The position numbers and the translations under genes were made by a program. 64,000 nucleotides of DNA from contig NZ_JACZZA010000011.1 of NCBI RefSeq assembly GCF_014863405.1, positions 62,001 through 126,000 of the forward strand, read 5' to 3'. The notes under the pieces were generated by a model. That model was not told the DNA's origin. It saw only the letters and a list, made by a program, of their open reading frames with translations, and made no database searches. How positions within the stretch are numbered: the stretch's first letter is position 1; every line of letters starts with the position of its first letter. Below are positions 9,368-18,693 of this stretch, in pieces. This DNA comes from Dyella acidiphila (lineage in GTDB: Bacteria; Pseudomonadota; Gammaproteobacteria; Xanthomonadales; Rhodanobacteraceae).

Positions 9368-9472
9368 ATCTCGGTGCCGTCAAGCGCTTTCAGCAGTGCG
9401 TTCAAGCGCGCCACCGGTACGTCGCCCAAGGCATATCGGACTGCCACGCGAGGCAACAGCCATCCGGCGTGA
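9368..9472 (+). pseudogene. fragment of an AraC-family regulator C-terminus
   Basis: About 34 codons ending at a stop at 9472 read SAFSSAFKRATGTSPKAYRT. This is the second helix-turn-helix and signature end of AraC/XylS regulators (typically S-x-F-S-R-A-F-K-x-x-x-G-x-S-P-x-x-Y-R). No AraC sequence precedes it; the upstream bases belong to the LysR gene. It looks like a remnant left by deletion next to the oxidoreductase block. Confidence 0.55.
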
Positions 9473-9514
9473 ACATGCGATCTCGCATCAGACACGCCTC
9501 AGCCGCCGCGAAAC

Positions 9515-12500
9515 TCAAGCAGATTGCGTAGCGTCAAGCGCAGCCAGGCCGGCTATAACGGGATCGAGCACGCTCACCACAACAGCCAGCAACTGATCGA
9601 CGTGTCCAGAGGGCGCGGCCGCCTTGCAAGCCTGCTCCAGCTCGGCGACATGACCGGCCACGGCCATGGCGCCGATATTGGCCGATGCGCCACGCAATGT
9701 ATGCGCGAGCCTGGCTGCGGCGTCGACGTCGGCAGCATGCCGCGCTGCTTCGAACAGGCGCGCAAAGTCGGCGTAGTCCTGCGCAAACATATGCAGCAAG
9801 CGGCGATAAAGCGCAGGCATGTTTGCGCATGTTGCCAAGCCGGCGCGCTGGTCGATACCGGGAATGGCTGGAAACGATGACGTTCCCGAAACTCCCGTTG
9901 CCGTCGCCACCTGGCTTTCCGCTGCGCGGCCTGGCTTGATCCAGCGTGCCATCGTGGCAAGCATAAGGCTCACATCCAGCGGCTTGCCTATGTGATCGTT
10001 CATGCCCGCGGCAAGCGCGTTGTCCCGGTCGCTCGCCATGGCATCGGCGGTCATCGCGATGATCGGAAGCTGCGTCAGGCCGAGCTGCTCCCGGATGGCC
10101 CGGGTTGCGGCATAGCCGTCCATCACCGGCATCTGGCAATCCATAAGTACGCCGTCGAAATGCCGATCGGCGGCAAGCAGATCGACGGCTTCCTGTCCGT
10201 TTCTCGCCACCGATATCTCCACTTCTGCGGTCCGCAGGAGCTCGGATGCCAGTTCCAGGTTCAGCTCGTTATCTTCGACCAGCAGCACCCGGCAGCCACG
10301 CAACGCGGATCGATGCTGCCCAAGGCTGCGGGTTGGCGGGCTTGCATGGATCGCTGCCGCCTTCTGCTGGCCGAGGGTCGCGGCCAGGATTTCATGCAAC
10401 GCGGACGGCATGACGGGCTTGGTAAGCAAGCCGTTCAATTCCACACCGCGCCGTCTGGCTTCGTCCAGGGCCTTGTCGCGGCCGTAGGCCGTAACCATGA
10501 TCACCGCCGGCACATGCGTCTGCTCGACCGATTGAAGCCGGCTCAGCGTCTCGATGCCATCGACATGTGGCATCTTCCAATCCATGAAAAGCAGCGAATA
10601 AGGCCGGTGCTCACGCTCGGCGCGGGCAAGCAGAGCAAGTGCGTCATCGCCGCCAGTGACAGCATCTACCTCGACGCCCAAGCTTCGCACCATGGTCGAA
10701 AGAATCGCGCGCGCGGCCTCGTTGTCGTCCACCACCAGCCCACGCAGCCCACTGAATGCGTACGTATCGGCGTACTGGTGTTCCTCACGATTTTTCTGCA
10801 TACCCAGAAAGACGTGAAAATGAAAAGTGGAACCCCTGCCCACGCCGCTTTCGACCCAGATCCGCCCCTGCATCAAGCTGACCAGCTTTTTCGATATGGC
10901 CAAGCCCAGGCCGGTGCCACCATATCGGCGCGTGGTAGACGAGTCGGCCTGCACAAAGGATTCAAAGATGCGGCCACACTGCTCGGCACTCATCCCGATA
11001 CCCGAATCCCTCACCCAGAAATGCAGTTCCGCCTGGTCATCTGCCATGGATACTGGCTCGGCGCCGACCACCACCGTCCCCCGCTCGGTGAACTTCACGG
11101 CGTTGTTGCCCAGATTGAGCAGGATCTGCCCCAGGCGAAGCGGGTCGCCAACGAGGCCAGCAGGCAATTCGGGGGCGACCTGGAATAGCAGCTCCAGCCC
11201 TTTCTCCTCGGCCTTCAGGCCCACAATATCGGCGACATGATCCAGCACGTCGTCCAGACGGAAGGCGATCTGCTCCATGCGCATCTGGCCGGCTTCAATC
11301 TTGGAGAAGTCCAGGATGTCGTTGATGATGCCGAGCAGCGCCTTGCCAGAGCGATGAATCTTGTCGAGATAGTTGCGCATCTTCGCATCGGGATCTGCTT
11401 CCAGGGCCAGGTGGCTCATGCCGATGATTGCGTTCATCGGCGTGCGTATTTCATGGCTCATGTTCGCCAGGAAGTCGCTCTTGGCCTGCGTTGCCTCCTC
11501 CGCAATTTCCTTTGCGTGCAGTATCGCGGCCTGTGCCGCCTTGCGTTCGGTGATATCTACGATCCAGCCCAGCACGCCCGGCTCGCCGTCATAATTGATC
11601 GGCAGGTAGGTGATCAGCATGTCGCGCTCCCTGCGCGCCAGGTCGTACATGCGCACGTCGTGGTCGGCGACCGCCCCGGCGCTCTGCAGTTGTTCCCAGA
11701 TCCGTTCGCGCTCGCCCTCGCAGACATACATATGGTTGGTAAGATCGCCCGGGCCGATGCCGAAAATCCGGATAAATTGCGGATTGGCGAAACGCAGGCG
11801 TCCCTGGGTCGAAACCGCGATGCTGACGGGGCTGCTGTCGAGAATCAGCCTAAGCCGCTCTTCGCTTTTCTGGATCGCCGCCTCCATCGCACGCCGCTCG
11901 GTAACGTCGCGTACCGATGCGCATACGCAGATGCCTTCCCCATCCAGCTTCGGCAGAAATGAAAGACCGATTTCGACGGAAAACTCCACGCCATCCTTGC
12001 GCACACCATGCAGGTCGGCCTGGACGTCGCCCATCTGGCGGCTCACCCCATCGGCAAAAAATTGATGTCGGAAGCCGACGTGATGGCCGCGCGATGCGGA
12101 AGGCACCAGCAGTTCGATGTTCGCGCCGATCAGTTCGCATTCTGCATAGCCGAAGATCGCCGCCACTTTCGGATTGACGAGAATAATGCGGCCGTCCTGG
12201 CCCACGATCATCATCCCGTCGGGAGCGGATTCAATGATGCCGCGATACCAGGCTCTGGCCGCCTCGATGGTTTTCTGCTGCGACTCCAGCTCGACGGTCT
12301 TTTCCTGCAGGCGTTCGGCCTGGTGCGCCGTCAGCTCCGCCTGCCGGCGCGATTCGTCCAACAGATGGCGCGTATAGGCCGCGCGCTCCAGGATTTCCAG
12401 ATTGATCGCCAGCATCGGCGTCAGCTCGTCCAACAGCACGCGCTGATTGGCATCGAACGGCAGCTCGGCAACCAATTCGATGACACCGAACAGGCGCTCG

Positions 12501-13648
12501 CCCCTGATTACCGGCAGCAGGGTGTGTGGATGTGACGAAGCAGGCGGCAGCAGCGAAATCGGCTTGCGTTCGGCAGCACAGCGCCCTACTTCGCCTTCGC
12601 CCAACTGAAAGCACGGTGTGACATGACCGGCCGCATAATTGCCCGACAGCTGGAGCTGCCCAGTTGCTTCCTCGCAAACATAGAAGACGCCCCGCACAAG
12701 CTGGAGCGGGCGACTGAGAAAGCCTAGAAATCGATTCGCCATATCCTCTGCATCGGTTGCCGCCTGGAGTTCGGCGGCGATGGCGGCCACATGGGTCTTG
12801 ACCCAGCGCTGCCCCGCCATCTGCGTAGCTTCGTGTTGCAAGGTGACGATGCTGCGCGCCAGGCCGCCCACTTCATTTGGATATTCGGTATAGGGCACCG
12901 CGGTATCGAGCAGACCGGAACTCAGCGCATCGAGCGCCCGACGCAATCCTTCCGTGGGCCGTTGGATAGAACGGCTGATGAGCTTGCTGAACAACGCGCC
13001 GGCGCCAAGACTCAGCGCCAGTATCCAAAGCGTCAATTGCACGCCGTAACGGAAGCGTGCTGCCGCGTTCGCGACCTCCCGATCGGCGCCCTCGCGTTTT
13101 ATTTGTTCGACCCTGGCCAGCGCCTGATTGACCGACGCATCGCTTTGCCGGAAACCGGGTGACATCAACAGCGCTGTGGCGGCCGAGACATCCCGAGCGC
13201 CCGTGGCGGGATTGGCGGTGGCGCGCAGCAATGCAGCCACCTGTTCCACATGGTTCCAGTAGCCGGCGAAGGCGATCTCGAAACGTGCCAGCGCCTGCTT
13301 GGAATCGGCCCGGTAAATGCGCGGCCTGGCCAATTCGATTTCCCGCTGCATGGCAGCTTCGGAGGCGACTACCTCATGCAGGGCATCCAGGCGTTCGTCA
13401 GCGCGGTCGACCAGCACCGCCTGCCGCAGGTTCTGTCCGATGTCGCCCAGGGCCGCCCTGGCTTCCTCGATATACACCAGCCCCAGCGCATCCATTTCGT
13501 AGAGGCGGTCGATTTGATCGCGCTGCAGGCGTTGCACGCTCAGGCTGAAAATGCCGAGCAACACGGCCAGCAACAAAATGCCGCCGAAACCGATTTGCAA
13601 TCGGCGCCGCAGTGACAAGCGCTCCAGTCGCCCCAGCAGGGTGTTCAC
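9515..13648 (-). CDS. hybrid sensor histidine kinase with two receivers and HPt domain
   Basis: A 1377-residue membrane kinase. Order: membrane segment (about 18-38), sensor region of about 170 residues, second membrane segment (about 205-225), HAMP, GAF-like domain (about 280-410), a Gln/Glu-rich coiled coil, two PAS domains (about 465-590 and 595-710), HisKA with MSHEIRTPMNAIIGMS (His near 731), HATPase with DSGIGM and GGTGLGLAIS, receiver 1 (VVDDNEAA; Asp near 1023 in FMDWKMPHVDG), receiver 2 (LVEDNELN; Asp near 1169 in LMDCQMPVMDG) and a C-terminal HPt (His near 1317 in LAHTLRGASANIG). This is a BarA/TorS-like phosphorelay in one chain. The start codon is GTG with GGAGG about 12 bases upstream. 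It follows an HD-GYP response regulator after 37 bp, probably its phosphorelay partner. Confidence 0.92.
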   Translation of the reverse strand: MNTLLGRLERLSLRRRLQIGFGGILLLAVLLGIFSLSVQRLQRDQIDRLYEMDALGLVYIEEARAALGDIGQNLRQAVLVDRADERLDALHEVVASEAAMQREIELARPRIYRADSKQALARFEIAFAGYWNHVEQVAALLRATANPATGARDVSAATALLMSPGFRQSDASVNQALARVEQIKREGADREVANAAARFRYGVQLTLWILALSLGAGALFSKLISRSIQRPTEGLRRALDALSSGLLDTAVPYTEYPNEVGGLARSIVTLQHEATQMAGQRWVKTHVAAIAAELQAATDAEDMANRFLGFLSRPLQLVRGVFYVCEEATGQLQLSGNYAAGHVTPCFQLGEGEVGRCAAERKPISLLPPASSHPHTLLPVIRGERLFGVIELVAELPFDANQRVLLDELTPMLAINLEILERAAYTRHLLDESRRQAELTAHQAERLQEKTVELESQQKTIEAARAWYRGIIESAPDGMMIVGQDGRIILVNPKVAAIFGYAECELIGANIELLVPSASRGHHVGFRHQFFADGVSRQMGDVQADLHGVRKDGVEFSVEIGLSFLPKLDGEGICVCASVRDVTERRAMEAAIQKSEERLRLILDSSPVSIAVSTQGRLRFANPQFIRIFGIGPGDLTNHMYVCEGERERIWEQLQSAGAVADHDVRMYDLARRERDMLITYLPINYDGEPGVLGWIVDITERKAAQAAILHAKEIAEEATQAKSDFLANMSHEIRTPMNAIIGMSHLALEADPDAKMRNYLDKIHRSGKALLGIINDILDFSKIEAGQMRMEQIAFRLDDVLDHVADIVGLKAEEKGLELLFQVAPELPAGLVGDPLRLGQILLNLGNNAVKFTERGTVVVGAEPVSMADDQAELHFWVRDSGIGMSAEQCGRIFESFVQADSSTTRRYGGTGLGLAISKKLVSLMQGRIWVESGVGRGSTFHFHVFLGMQKNREEHQYADTYAFSGLRGLVVDDNEAARAILSTMVRSLGVEVDAVTGGDDALALLARAEREHRPYSLLFMDWKMPHVDGIETLSRLQSVEQTHVPAVIMVTAYGRDKALDEARRRGVELNGLLTKPVMPSALHEILAATLGQQKAAAIHASPPTRSLGQHRSALRGCRVLLVEDNELNLELASELLRTAEVEISVARNGQEAVDLLAADRHFDGVLMDCQMPVMDGYAATRAIREQLGLTQLPIIAMTADAMASDRDNALAAGMNDHIGKPLDVSLMLATMARWIKPGRAAESQVATATGVSGTSSFPAIPGIDQRAGLATCANMPALYRRLLHMFAQDYADFARLFEAARHAADVDAAARLAHTLRGASANIGAMAVAGHVAELEQACKAAAPSGHVDQLLAVVVSVLDPVIAGLAALDATQSA

Positions 13649-13685
13649 TTTGGCAAAGGTCCTCCGCTTGATGGGGAGTCAACCG

Positions 13686-14831
13686 TCAAACGGTCCCGCT
13701 TTCCCTGAGCCGATCCTCTGCCTTGAATGACTCCTGGTCGCCAAAGCGCTGGGCGATGTCCTGAAATTCGGCTTGCAGCGCCAAGAATGCATCGACCACG
13801 TCTGGATCGAAATCGACCCCGCGTTTCTGCGCAATGTATTGCGCTGCTTCCGCATGCGGCATCCCTGTCTTGTAGATCCGGGCGCTGATCAATGCGTCAT
13901 AGACATCGGCCACCGCCATCAGGCGGGCACATACCGGAATGGCATCACCCGCCCTGCCTTCCGGGTAGCCGCTGCCGTCCCATCGTTCCTGATGGCCATG
14001 GGCCATTTGCTTGGCCATGCGCAGGAACGGCACATCCATGCCAAGCTGATCTTCGGCACGTTGAATGGCATCGCGGCCCAAGGTGGTATGGGTCTTCATC
14101 ACCTCGAATTCTTCCGGCGAGAGGCGGCCGGGCTTGAGCAGGATCCGGTCGGGAATGCCGATCTTGCCGATGTCGTGCAGCGGCGCCGACTGGAACAACA
14201 GTCGGCGGCTGGCCTCGTCCAGATCCCCGGCGAAGCGCGGGTGATCCTTCAGGTGGTCGGCCAGCGCTTTCACATAATGCTGGGTACGTCGGATGTGACT
14301 GCCGGTTTCGTTGTCCCGGGCCTCGGCCAATGAAGTCAGGGCCAGGATCGTCACTTCTTGTACCGCCGTCAGTTCGGCAGTACGCCGCGCCACTTCCTGT
14401 TCAAGGTAGGCATTCTTGTCTTTCAGGAATTCCGTCGCCGCCCTGAGGCGCAGATGATTGGCGATGCGCGTAATGACCACCGGTGGGTTGACGGGTTTGG
14501 TGACGTAGTCGACCGCACCCAGCACTAACCCGCGCGTTTCATCCTCGGTGGCATTCAACGAGGTGAGGAAGATAATGGGTATGTCCTGCGTATCGGCTCT
14601 CGACTTGAGCTGCCGGCAGACGTCGAAGCCGGACATGCCCGGCATCACCACATCGAGCAGGATGATGTCCGGCTTGTGCCCGGCGGCAATCATCTTCAGC
14701 GCCTGCTCTCCGTCGGCAGCCGCGTCCACCCGGTAGAACGGCCGCAGCAGTTCCGACAGCAGCAGGCGATTGTCCGCACCGTCGTCAACGACAAGCACGC
14801 TGGCGGCATGGATTAGCTTATCTGCACCCAT
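13686..14831 (-). CDS. response regulator with HD-GYP c-di-GMP phosphodiesterase domain
   Basis: A 381-residue RpfG-like protein. Receiver (about 10-125): VLVVDDGADN, phospho-acceptor Asp in IILLDVVMPGMSG, and DYVTKPVNPP. A short coiled linker leads to the HD-GYP domain (about 160-350), with HDIGKIGIPD for the HD metal site and HQERWDGSGYPEG for the GYP loop. It should hydrolyse cyclic di-GMP when phosphorylated. The start at 14831 is fixed by a strong GGAGGAG seven bases upstream; starting at 14849 would place that sequence inside the gene. The adjoining hybrid kinase gene makes this a probable phosphorelay acting on c-di-GMP turnover. Confidence 0.93.
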   Translation of the reverse strand: MGADKLIHAASVLVVDDGADNRLLLSELLRPFYRVDAAADGEQALKMIAAGHKPDIILLDVVMPGMSGFDVCRQLKSRADTQDIPIIFLTSLNATEDETRGLVLGAVDYVTKPVNPPVVITRIANHLRLRAATEFLKDKNAYLEQEVARRTAELTAVQEVTILALTSLAEARDNETGSHIRRTQHYVKALADHLKDHPRFAGDLDEASRRLLFQSAPLHDIGKIGIPDRILLKPGRLSPEEFEVMKTHTTLGRDAIQRAEDQLGMDVPFLRMAKQMAHGHQERWDGSGYPEGRAGDAIPVCARLMAVADVYDALISARIYKTGMPHAEAAQYIAQKRGVDFDPDVVDAFLALQAEFQDIAQRFGDQESFKAEDRLRESGTV

Positions 14832-14995
14832 TTCGACTCTCCTCCGCATGCATTGATGTGCGTGAGTCGTGATGCCCGCAGCCCCCTACCTGGCTGCGAA
14901 AAGCAGTATACGAGCACTTAATTCAAGAAAGTGCGGCCGGCGTCAAGCAGCATGCCTTCACCCACACTTAACAAACGACAGCTTTTTGAGCTGCT

Positions 14996-15484
14996 TCAAG
15001 GCAGCACGATTGCCGTTCCCGTCTTGACCCGATCGAGCGCGATCAACGTACGGAAATCCACCACCAGTTCGTTTTCCGAAAACAGCCGCCGCGTAAGCGA
15101 CTCGTAGGTCGGCATGTTCGGCGCGATGATGATCAGCACAAAGCTGATGCCGCCGGTGACGTAAAAGCATTGCTGCACTTCCGGCGTCTGGCTGAAGAGC
15201 GCCTTGGCGCGGTCGGCGGTGGCGGCGCGCTCGTCCCGCAGCTTCACTTCCACAATGGCGGTGATTGTGGCGGCGACAGCTTCCGGGTCCACGATGGCGA
15301 CGTTGGCGGCGATGACGCCTGCCTTCTCCATCGCCGCGACACGACGCTGGACTGCCGCGGTGGACAGGTTCACGGCTTCCGCGATCGCCCGCTGCGGTGT
15401 TTTATTGTCCCGCTGCAGAATGTCCAGGATGGCCCGGTCGTAGCGGTCCAGGCTGGCGGCAGGCGCGGCAACGTTCTTGGCCAT
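14996..15484 (-). CDS. Lrp/AsnC-family transcriptional regulator
   Basis: A 162-residue regulator: N-terminal helix-turn-helix (RAILDILQRDNKTPQRAIAE then LSTAAVQRRVAAMEKAGVI) and C-terminal RAM/ligand-binding domain (about 75-155, with VQQCFYVTGGISFVLIII). I start it at MAKNVAAPAASLDRYD (15484); the longer frame to 15634 runs into the divergent EamA gene. The 73-bp divergent gap with an EamA exporter suggests it senses an amino acid and controls its export; the amino acid is unknown. Confidence 0.92.
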   Translation of the reverse strand: MAKNVAAPAASLDRYDRAILDILQRDNKTPQRAIAEAVNLSTAAVQRRVAAMEKAGVIAANVAIVDPEAVAATITAIVEVKLRDERAATADRAKALFSQTPEVQQCFYVTGGISFVLIIIAPNMPTYESLTRRLFSENELVVDFRTLIALDRVKTGTAIVLP

Positions 15485-15557
15485 ATTCGAGTAAATGTTG
15501 CGTTTAGGGCATGGAAATCGAGGCCGATAATCGCAGGTCGGCGGGTAAATTGCTCGC

Positions 15558-16544
15558 ATGGACACCGCCTCGACCGCACCACCAGCCCGCTCCTCCGCCA
15601 TCTCCTCCATGACCGCCGGTATCGCCTGCGGCATCGGCGCCGGCGCGCTATGGGGCCTGGTATTTCTGGCGCCGCAACTGGTGCGCGAGTTCAGCCCCTT
15701 GCAACTGACCGTGGGCCGATACCTCGCTTATGGACTGATCGCCCTGCTACTGATTGCGCCGCGCTGGCGGAGCCTCGTCGCGCATATCGAGCGGCGTCAG
15801 TGGTGGTCGCTGATCTGGCTGGCTCTGGCAGGCAACACGCTTTATTACGTATTGCTGTGCAGTGCCGTGCAGACCGGCGGCATTGCCATGACCTCGCTGA
15901 TCATCGGCTTCCTGCCGGTGGCGGTGACCATCATCGGCAGCCGCGACCATGGCGCCGTACCGCTGCGCAAGTTGCTGCCGTCGCTGCTGCTATGTGCGCT
16001 GGGTGCGGTCTGCATCGGCTGGCAGGCCATGGCTCATTCGGGTGGCGTTTCGGCTGCGCGTCCCTTGTTCGGCCTGGTCTGCGCGATCGGTGCACTGGCT
16101 TCATGGACCGCTTACGCCATCGGCAATGCCCGTTGCCTGGCCCGGCTGCCGCAACTGTCCGCGCAGGACTGGAACCTGTTGATGGGCCTGGTCACCGGGG
16201 CGCAAAGCTTGTTGCTGCTTCCCGTTGCGCTCGCACTCGGCTCGGCCAGCCACAGCGTCGAGGCGTGGGCGCGCTTCGGTACCGTATCCGGCGGTGTCGC
16301 TATCGTTGCCTCGATCGCCGGCAACGCCCTGTGGAACCGGATGAGCCGGCTGCTGCCGTTGACCCTGGTCGGCCAGATGATCCTGTTCGAGACGTTGTTC
16401 GCGTTACTATATGGCTGGCTGTGGGAACGGCGTTGGCCCGCGCCGGTCGAGCTCATGGCGTTGTGCCTAGTGGTCCTGAGTGTGCTGAGCTGCCTGGGCG
16501 CGCATCGTGTCAGGGATATTCCCGTGGTCTGCGCAGATCCTTGA
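15558..16544 (+). CDS. EamA/DMT-family transporter
   Basis: A 328-residue inner-membrane protein with ten predicted hydrophobic segments arranged as two EamA repeats (about 20-150 and 175-315), the layout of drug/metabolite transporters such as RhtA and YdcZ-like amino-acid exporters. A short N-terminal tail precedes the first segment (GIACGIGAGALWGLVFLAP). The divergent Lrp-type regulator supports amino-acid export. It converges on the PAS-LuxR gene across a hairpin. Confidence 0.9.
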   Translation: MDTASTAPPARSSAISSMTAGIACGIGAGALWGLVFLAPQLVREFSPLQLTVGRYLAYGLIALLLIAPRWRSLVAHIERRQWWSLIWLALAGNTLYYVLLCSAVQTGGIAMTSLIIGFLPVAVTIIGSRDHGAVPLRKLLPSLLLCALGAVCIGWQAMAHSGGVSAARPLFGLVCAIGALASWTAYAIGNARCLARLPQLSAQDWNLLMGLVTGAQSLLLLPVALALGSASHSVEAWARFGTVSGGVAIVASIAGNALWNRMSRLLPLTLVGQMILFETLFALLYGWLWERRWPAPVELMALCLVVLSVLSCLGAHRVRDIPVVCADP

Positions 16545-16557
16545 TCGCCCGGGCTTT

Positions 16558-16579
16558 CCCGCTGCAGATGCGCAGCGGG
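16558..16579. terminator. hairpin between convergent EamA and PAS-LuxR genes
   Basis: Perfect 8-bp stem CCCGCTGC / GCAGCGGG with a 6-base loop in the 52-bp convergent gap. It could serve both genes; there is no clear T run. Confidence 0.5.
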
Positions 16580-16596
16580 ATGCCGCAGCATGGGCT

Positions 16597-18075
16597 TCAG
16601 TAGCTGATGATGCCCCGCTCGCGTCCCCAGATAACCGCGGCACTGCGTCTGTTGACGCCAATTTTTCCGTACAGCGTCGAAATATGGTTGCGTACCGTAT
16701 TGCGGGAAAGCTTGAGCGCCGCCGCGATTTCGCTGTCGCTGTGTCCTCTGCAGATCAGGCTCAGCACCTCTTTTTCCCGCGGCGTCAGATCACTGAGCTC
16801 GCTACCGGTCTTGCCGGTTTCGCCCGGGCGCCTGATCTGGGCGAGTTTCTCCATGACGTTGCGGCTGAACCAGGATGCGTCTTTCATGACCGCCTCGATC
16901 GCCGCTATCAGATCCATTTCGGAGCGCTTGCGCTCCGTGATGTTTTGCAAGACGCACAGGACGCAAGCTTCGCCCTGGATCATCACGGCCGCGGAAGAAA
17001 ACAGGCAATCGATGACGGCGTCATCGCTGGTTCTCAACGGAATTTCAAAATTCAGCAGCTCATCCTGGGTTTCCAGGCGCAGCTGAAGATCGCGATAGAG
17101 CTTCACGTCTGCCCACAAGCCGGCATCGGATGTGGTCTTGCCGAGCAAGTCGTCGGCCTTGAAGCCCATGGTTACCGAAAAGGCGGTATTGACTTCGAGG
17201 ATGCGCAGCTCCGGCCGTGCGCACACCATCATGGGTACCGGCGCGAGGCGGAATGCCTTGGAGAAGCGCTCTTCGCTGTGACTCAACGACACCTCGGCTT
17301 TTTTGCGCGCCTCCAGGTCGATAAAGGTGAACAGCATGCAATCCGCATCGTCTACCTCGATGGGCTGGCCCGCGACAATGACGAACTTGCTGTCGCCATT
17401 GGGTAGCCGCAACTCGGCCTCCCGCTGCGAAATGGTGCGCCCGGCATGGAGGTTCTGCACCGCTTCTTCGCGTTTTTCGGCGCTCTCCAGTACATCCACC
17501 TCGTACGCGGTGTGGTTGATGAGTGCCGCACGATCGTAGCCGGTCATGTCCAGAAAGCCCTGGTTGACCTTGACGTAACGCAAATCCGATAGCTGGCATA
17601 TCAAAGCCGGAGCCGGGTTGGCGCTGAAGGCTCGCTCGAATCGATCTTCGGCACTGAACCGCTCGGTGACGTCCTGCATGATCAGCACCAGGGATTCGTT
17701 GTTTCCTGCCGAATCGGTCAGGATCAGGCTGCGCACCTGGTGCACGCGGCAAAAGCTTTCGTCGTCGGCTTTCGTGACCTCGACGATAACGTCGCGGAAC
17801 AACTCGCCGGCCAGCAGGCGCTCGATGGGGTACTGCTTATGGGTCAGAAGATGGTGATTGCGGTACTTCAGGATGAATTTTTTCCGGTATTGCCCGGCAT
17901 TGGCGCCCAAGTCCCGCAGCTGCTCCACCCCATGGATGGCGAGGGCGGTCTCATTGGCCCAGACGATGGAACGATCGGGATCGATCAGCAACACACCTTC
18001 GGTGAGCCCGGCAATGATCTGCTGAAGCTGGTGTCGATCGACATGGGGCTTCGCCCTGGCTTTGGCTGCGGCCAT
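16597..18075 (-). CDS. multi-PAS sensor with LuxR-type DNA-binding domain
   Basis: A 492-residue cytoplasmic protein with three PAS domains (roughly 15-130, 145-260 and 275-390), linked by S-box-like ends such as MQDVTERFSAEDRFE and LQNITERKRSEMD, and a C-terminal LuxR/GerE helix-turn-helix (about 425-490: LTPREKEVLSLICRGHSDSE then NTVRNHISTLYGKIGVNRR). No kinase or receiver is present, so it is a one-component regulator sensing a ligand or redox state through PAS. Start 18075 has GGAG four bases upstream and is preferred to 18117. It is the only LuxR-type regulator in the window, about 2.7 kb beyond the end of the NRPS operon; a regulatory link is possible but unproven. Confidence 0.88.
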   Translation of the reverse strand: MAAAKARAKPHVDRHQLQQIIAGLTEGVLLIDPDRSIVWANETALAIHGVEQLRDLGANAGQYRKKFILKYRNHHLLTHKQYPIERLLAGELFRDVIVEVTKADDESFCRVHQVRSLILTDSAGNNESLVLIMQDVTERFSAEDRFERAFSANPAPALICQLSDLRYVKVNQGFLDMTGYDRAALINHTAYEVDVLESAEKREEAVQNLHAGRTISQREAELRLPNGDSKFVIVAGQPIEVDDADCMLFTFIDLEARKKAEVSLSHSEERFSKAFRLAPVPMMVCARPELRILEVNTAFSVTMGFKADDLLGKTTSDAGLWADVKLYRDLQLRLETQDELLNFEIPLRTSDDAVIDCLFSSAAVMIQGEACVLCVLQNITERKRSEMDLIAAIEAVMKDASWFSRNVMEKLAQIRRPGETGKTGSELSDLTPREKEVLSLICRGHSDSEIAAALKLSRNTVRNHISTLYGKIGVNRRSAAVIWGRERGIISY

Positions 18076-18278
18076 ATCACTCCACCTGGAATCCCATTGG
18101 GTTGGCGCCGTTGGCAAGGTTTGCAGAAAGTCGGGCCCTTGCCGTCACCTAAATGTACTAGTTCAGCTGGTGCAGCGCGCTCTGTGCGGATTGCCGCCAG
18201 CTTTCTAGCCTGATCGGGCGACCCCAAAGCGGGAGATTCGGGCCTTTATGACAGGTGCTGGTTGTCGGGAGACAAGTG

Positions 18279-18575
18279 ATGCCAGTTACGCATTTGATGT
18301 CGGTGGTTGAGTTTGAGCAGTGCTTAAAAAACGGTGGAACCCATAAATTTGAAATTACGATCGACGAAATACCCCAGCTATCGGGCGAATTGCAAACGCT
18401 TTCCCCACTCAAGGTGGAAGATTTCCAGACCCAGGAACTGATGAAGCAGAGCGGTACCTGGGCCACCATAGTCAGGCGATTGGCCGCCTTCAATGCCGTC
18501 TGGATTTACCGGCGCAATGGACATTTCACTTTTGAAGTGACCTGCATCGTGCCGCCGCCTGCCAGTCAGGCGTAG
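18279..18575 (+). CDS. small conserved-looking hypothetical protein
   Basis: A 98-residue protein, MPVTHLMSVVEFEQC at the start, with GGGAG eight bases upstream of the ATG. Codon use resembles neighbouring genes, and the sequence is soluble, mixed alpha/beta in character with no signal peptide or recognised motif. It reads through to PPPASQA at the end and is followed by a strong hairpin. I do not recognise the family; no function is proposed. Confidence 0.65.
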   Translation: MPVTHLMSVVEFEQCLKNGGTHKFEITIDEIPQLSGELQTLSPLKVEDFQTQELMKQSGTWATIVRRLAAFNAVWIYRRNGHFTFEVTCIVPPPASQA

Positions 18576-18620
18576 CGGGCGATCGGGCTGCGACAGTGTG
18601 AAGCGCCGTTGTACGCAATG

Positions 18621-18654
18621 GCGGCGCACGCAGCCGTAACGCTGCGTGCGCCGC
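18621..18654. terminator. strong bidirectional hairpin
   Basis: A perfect 14-bp stem (GCGGCGCACGCAGC and its complement) with a 6-base loop, centred between the convergent small hypothetical gene and the exported-protein gene. Very GC-rich, without a T run; its placement fits a shared terminator. Confidence 0.6.
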
Positions 18655-18693
18655 GGCCTTGGCGAAAGCCGATCGGGCCTGCAGCCATCGGCA

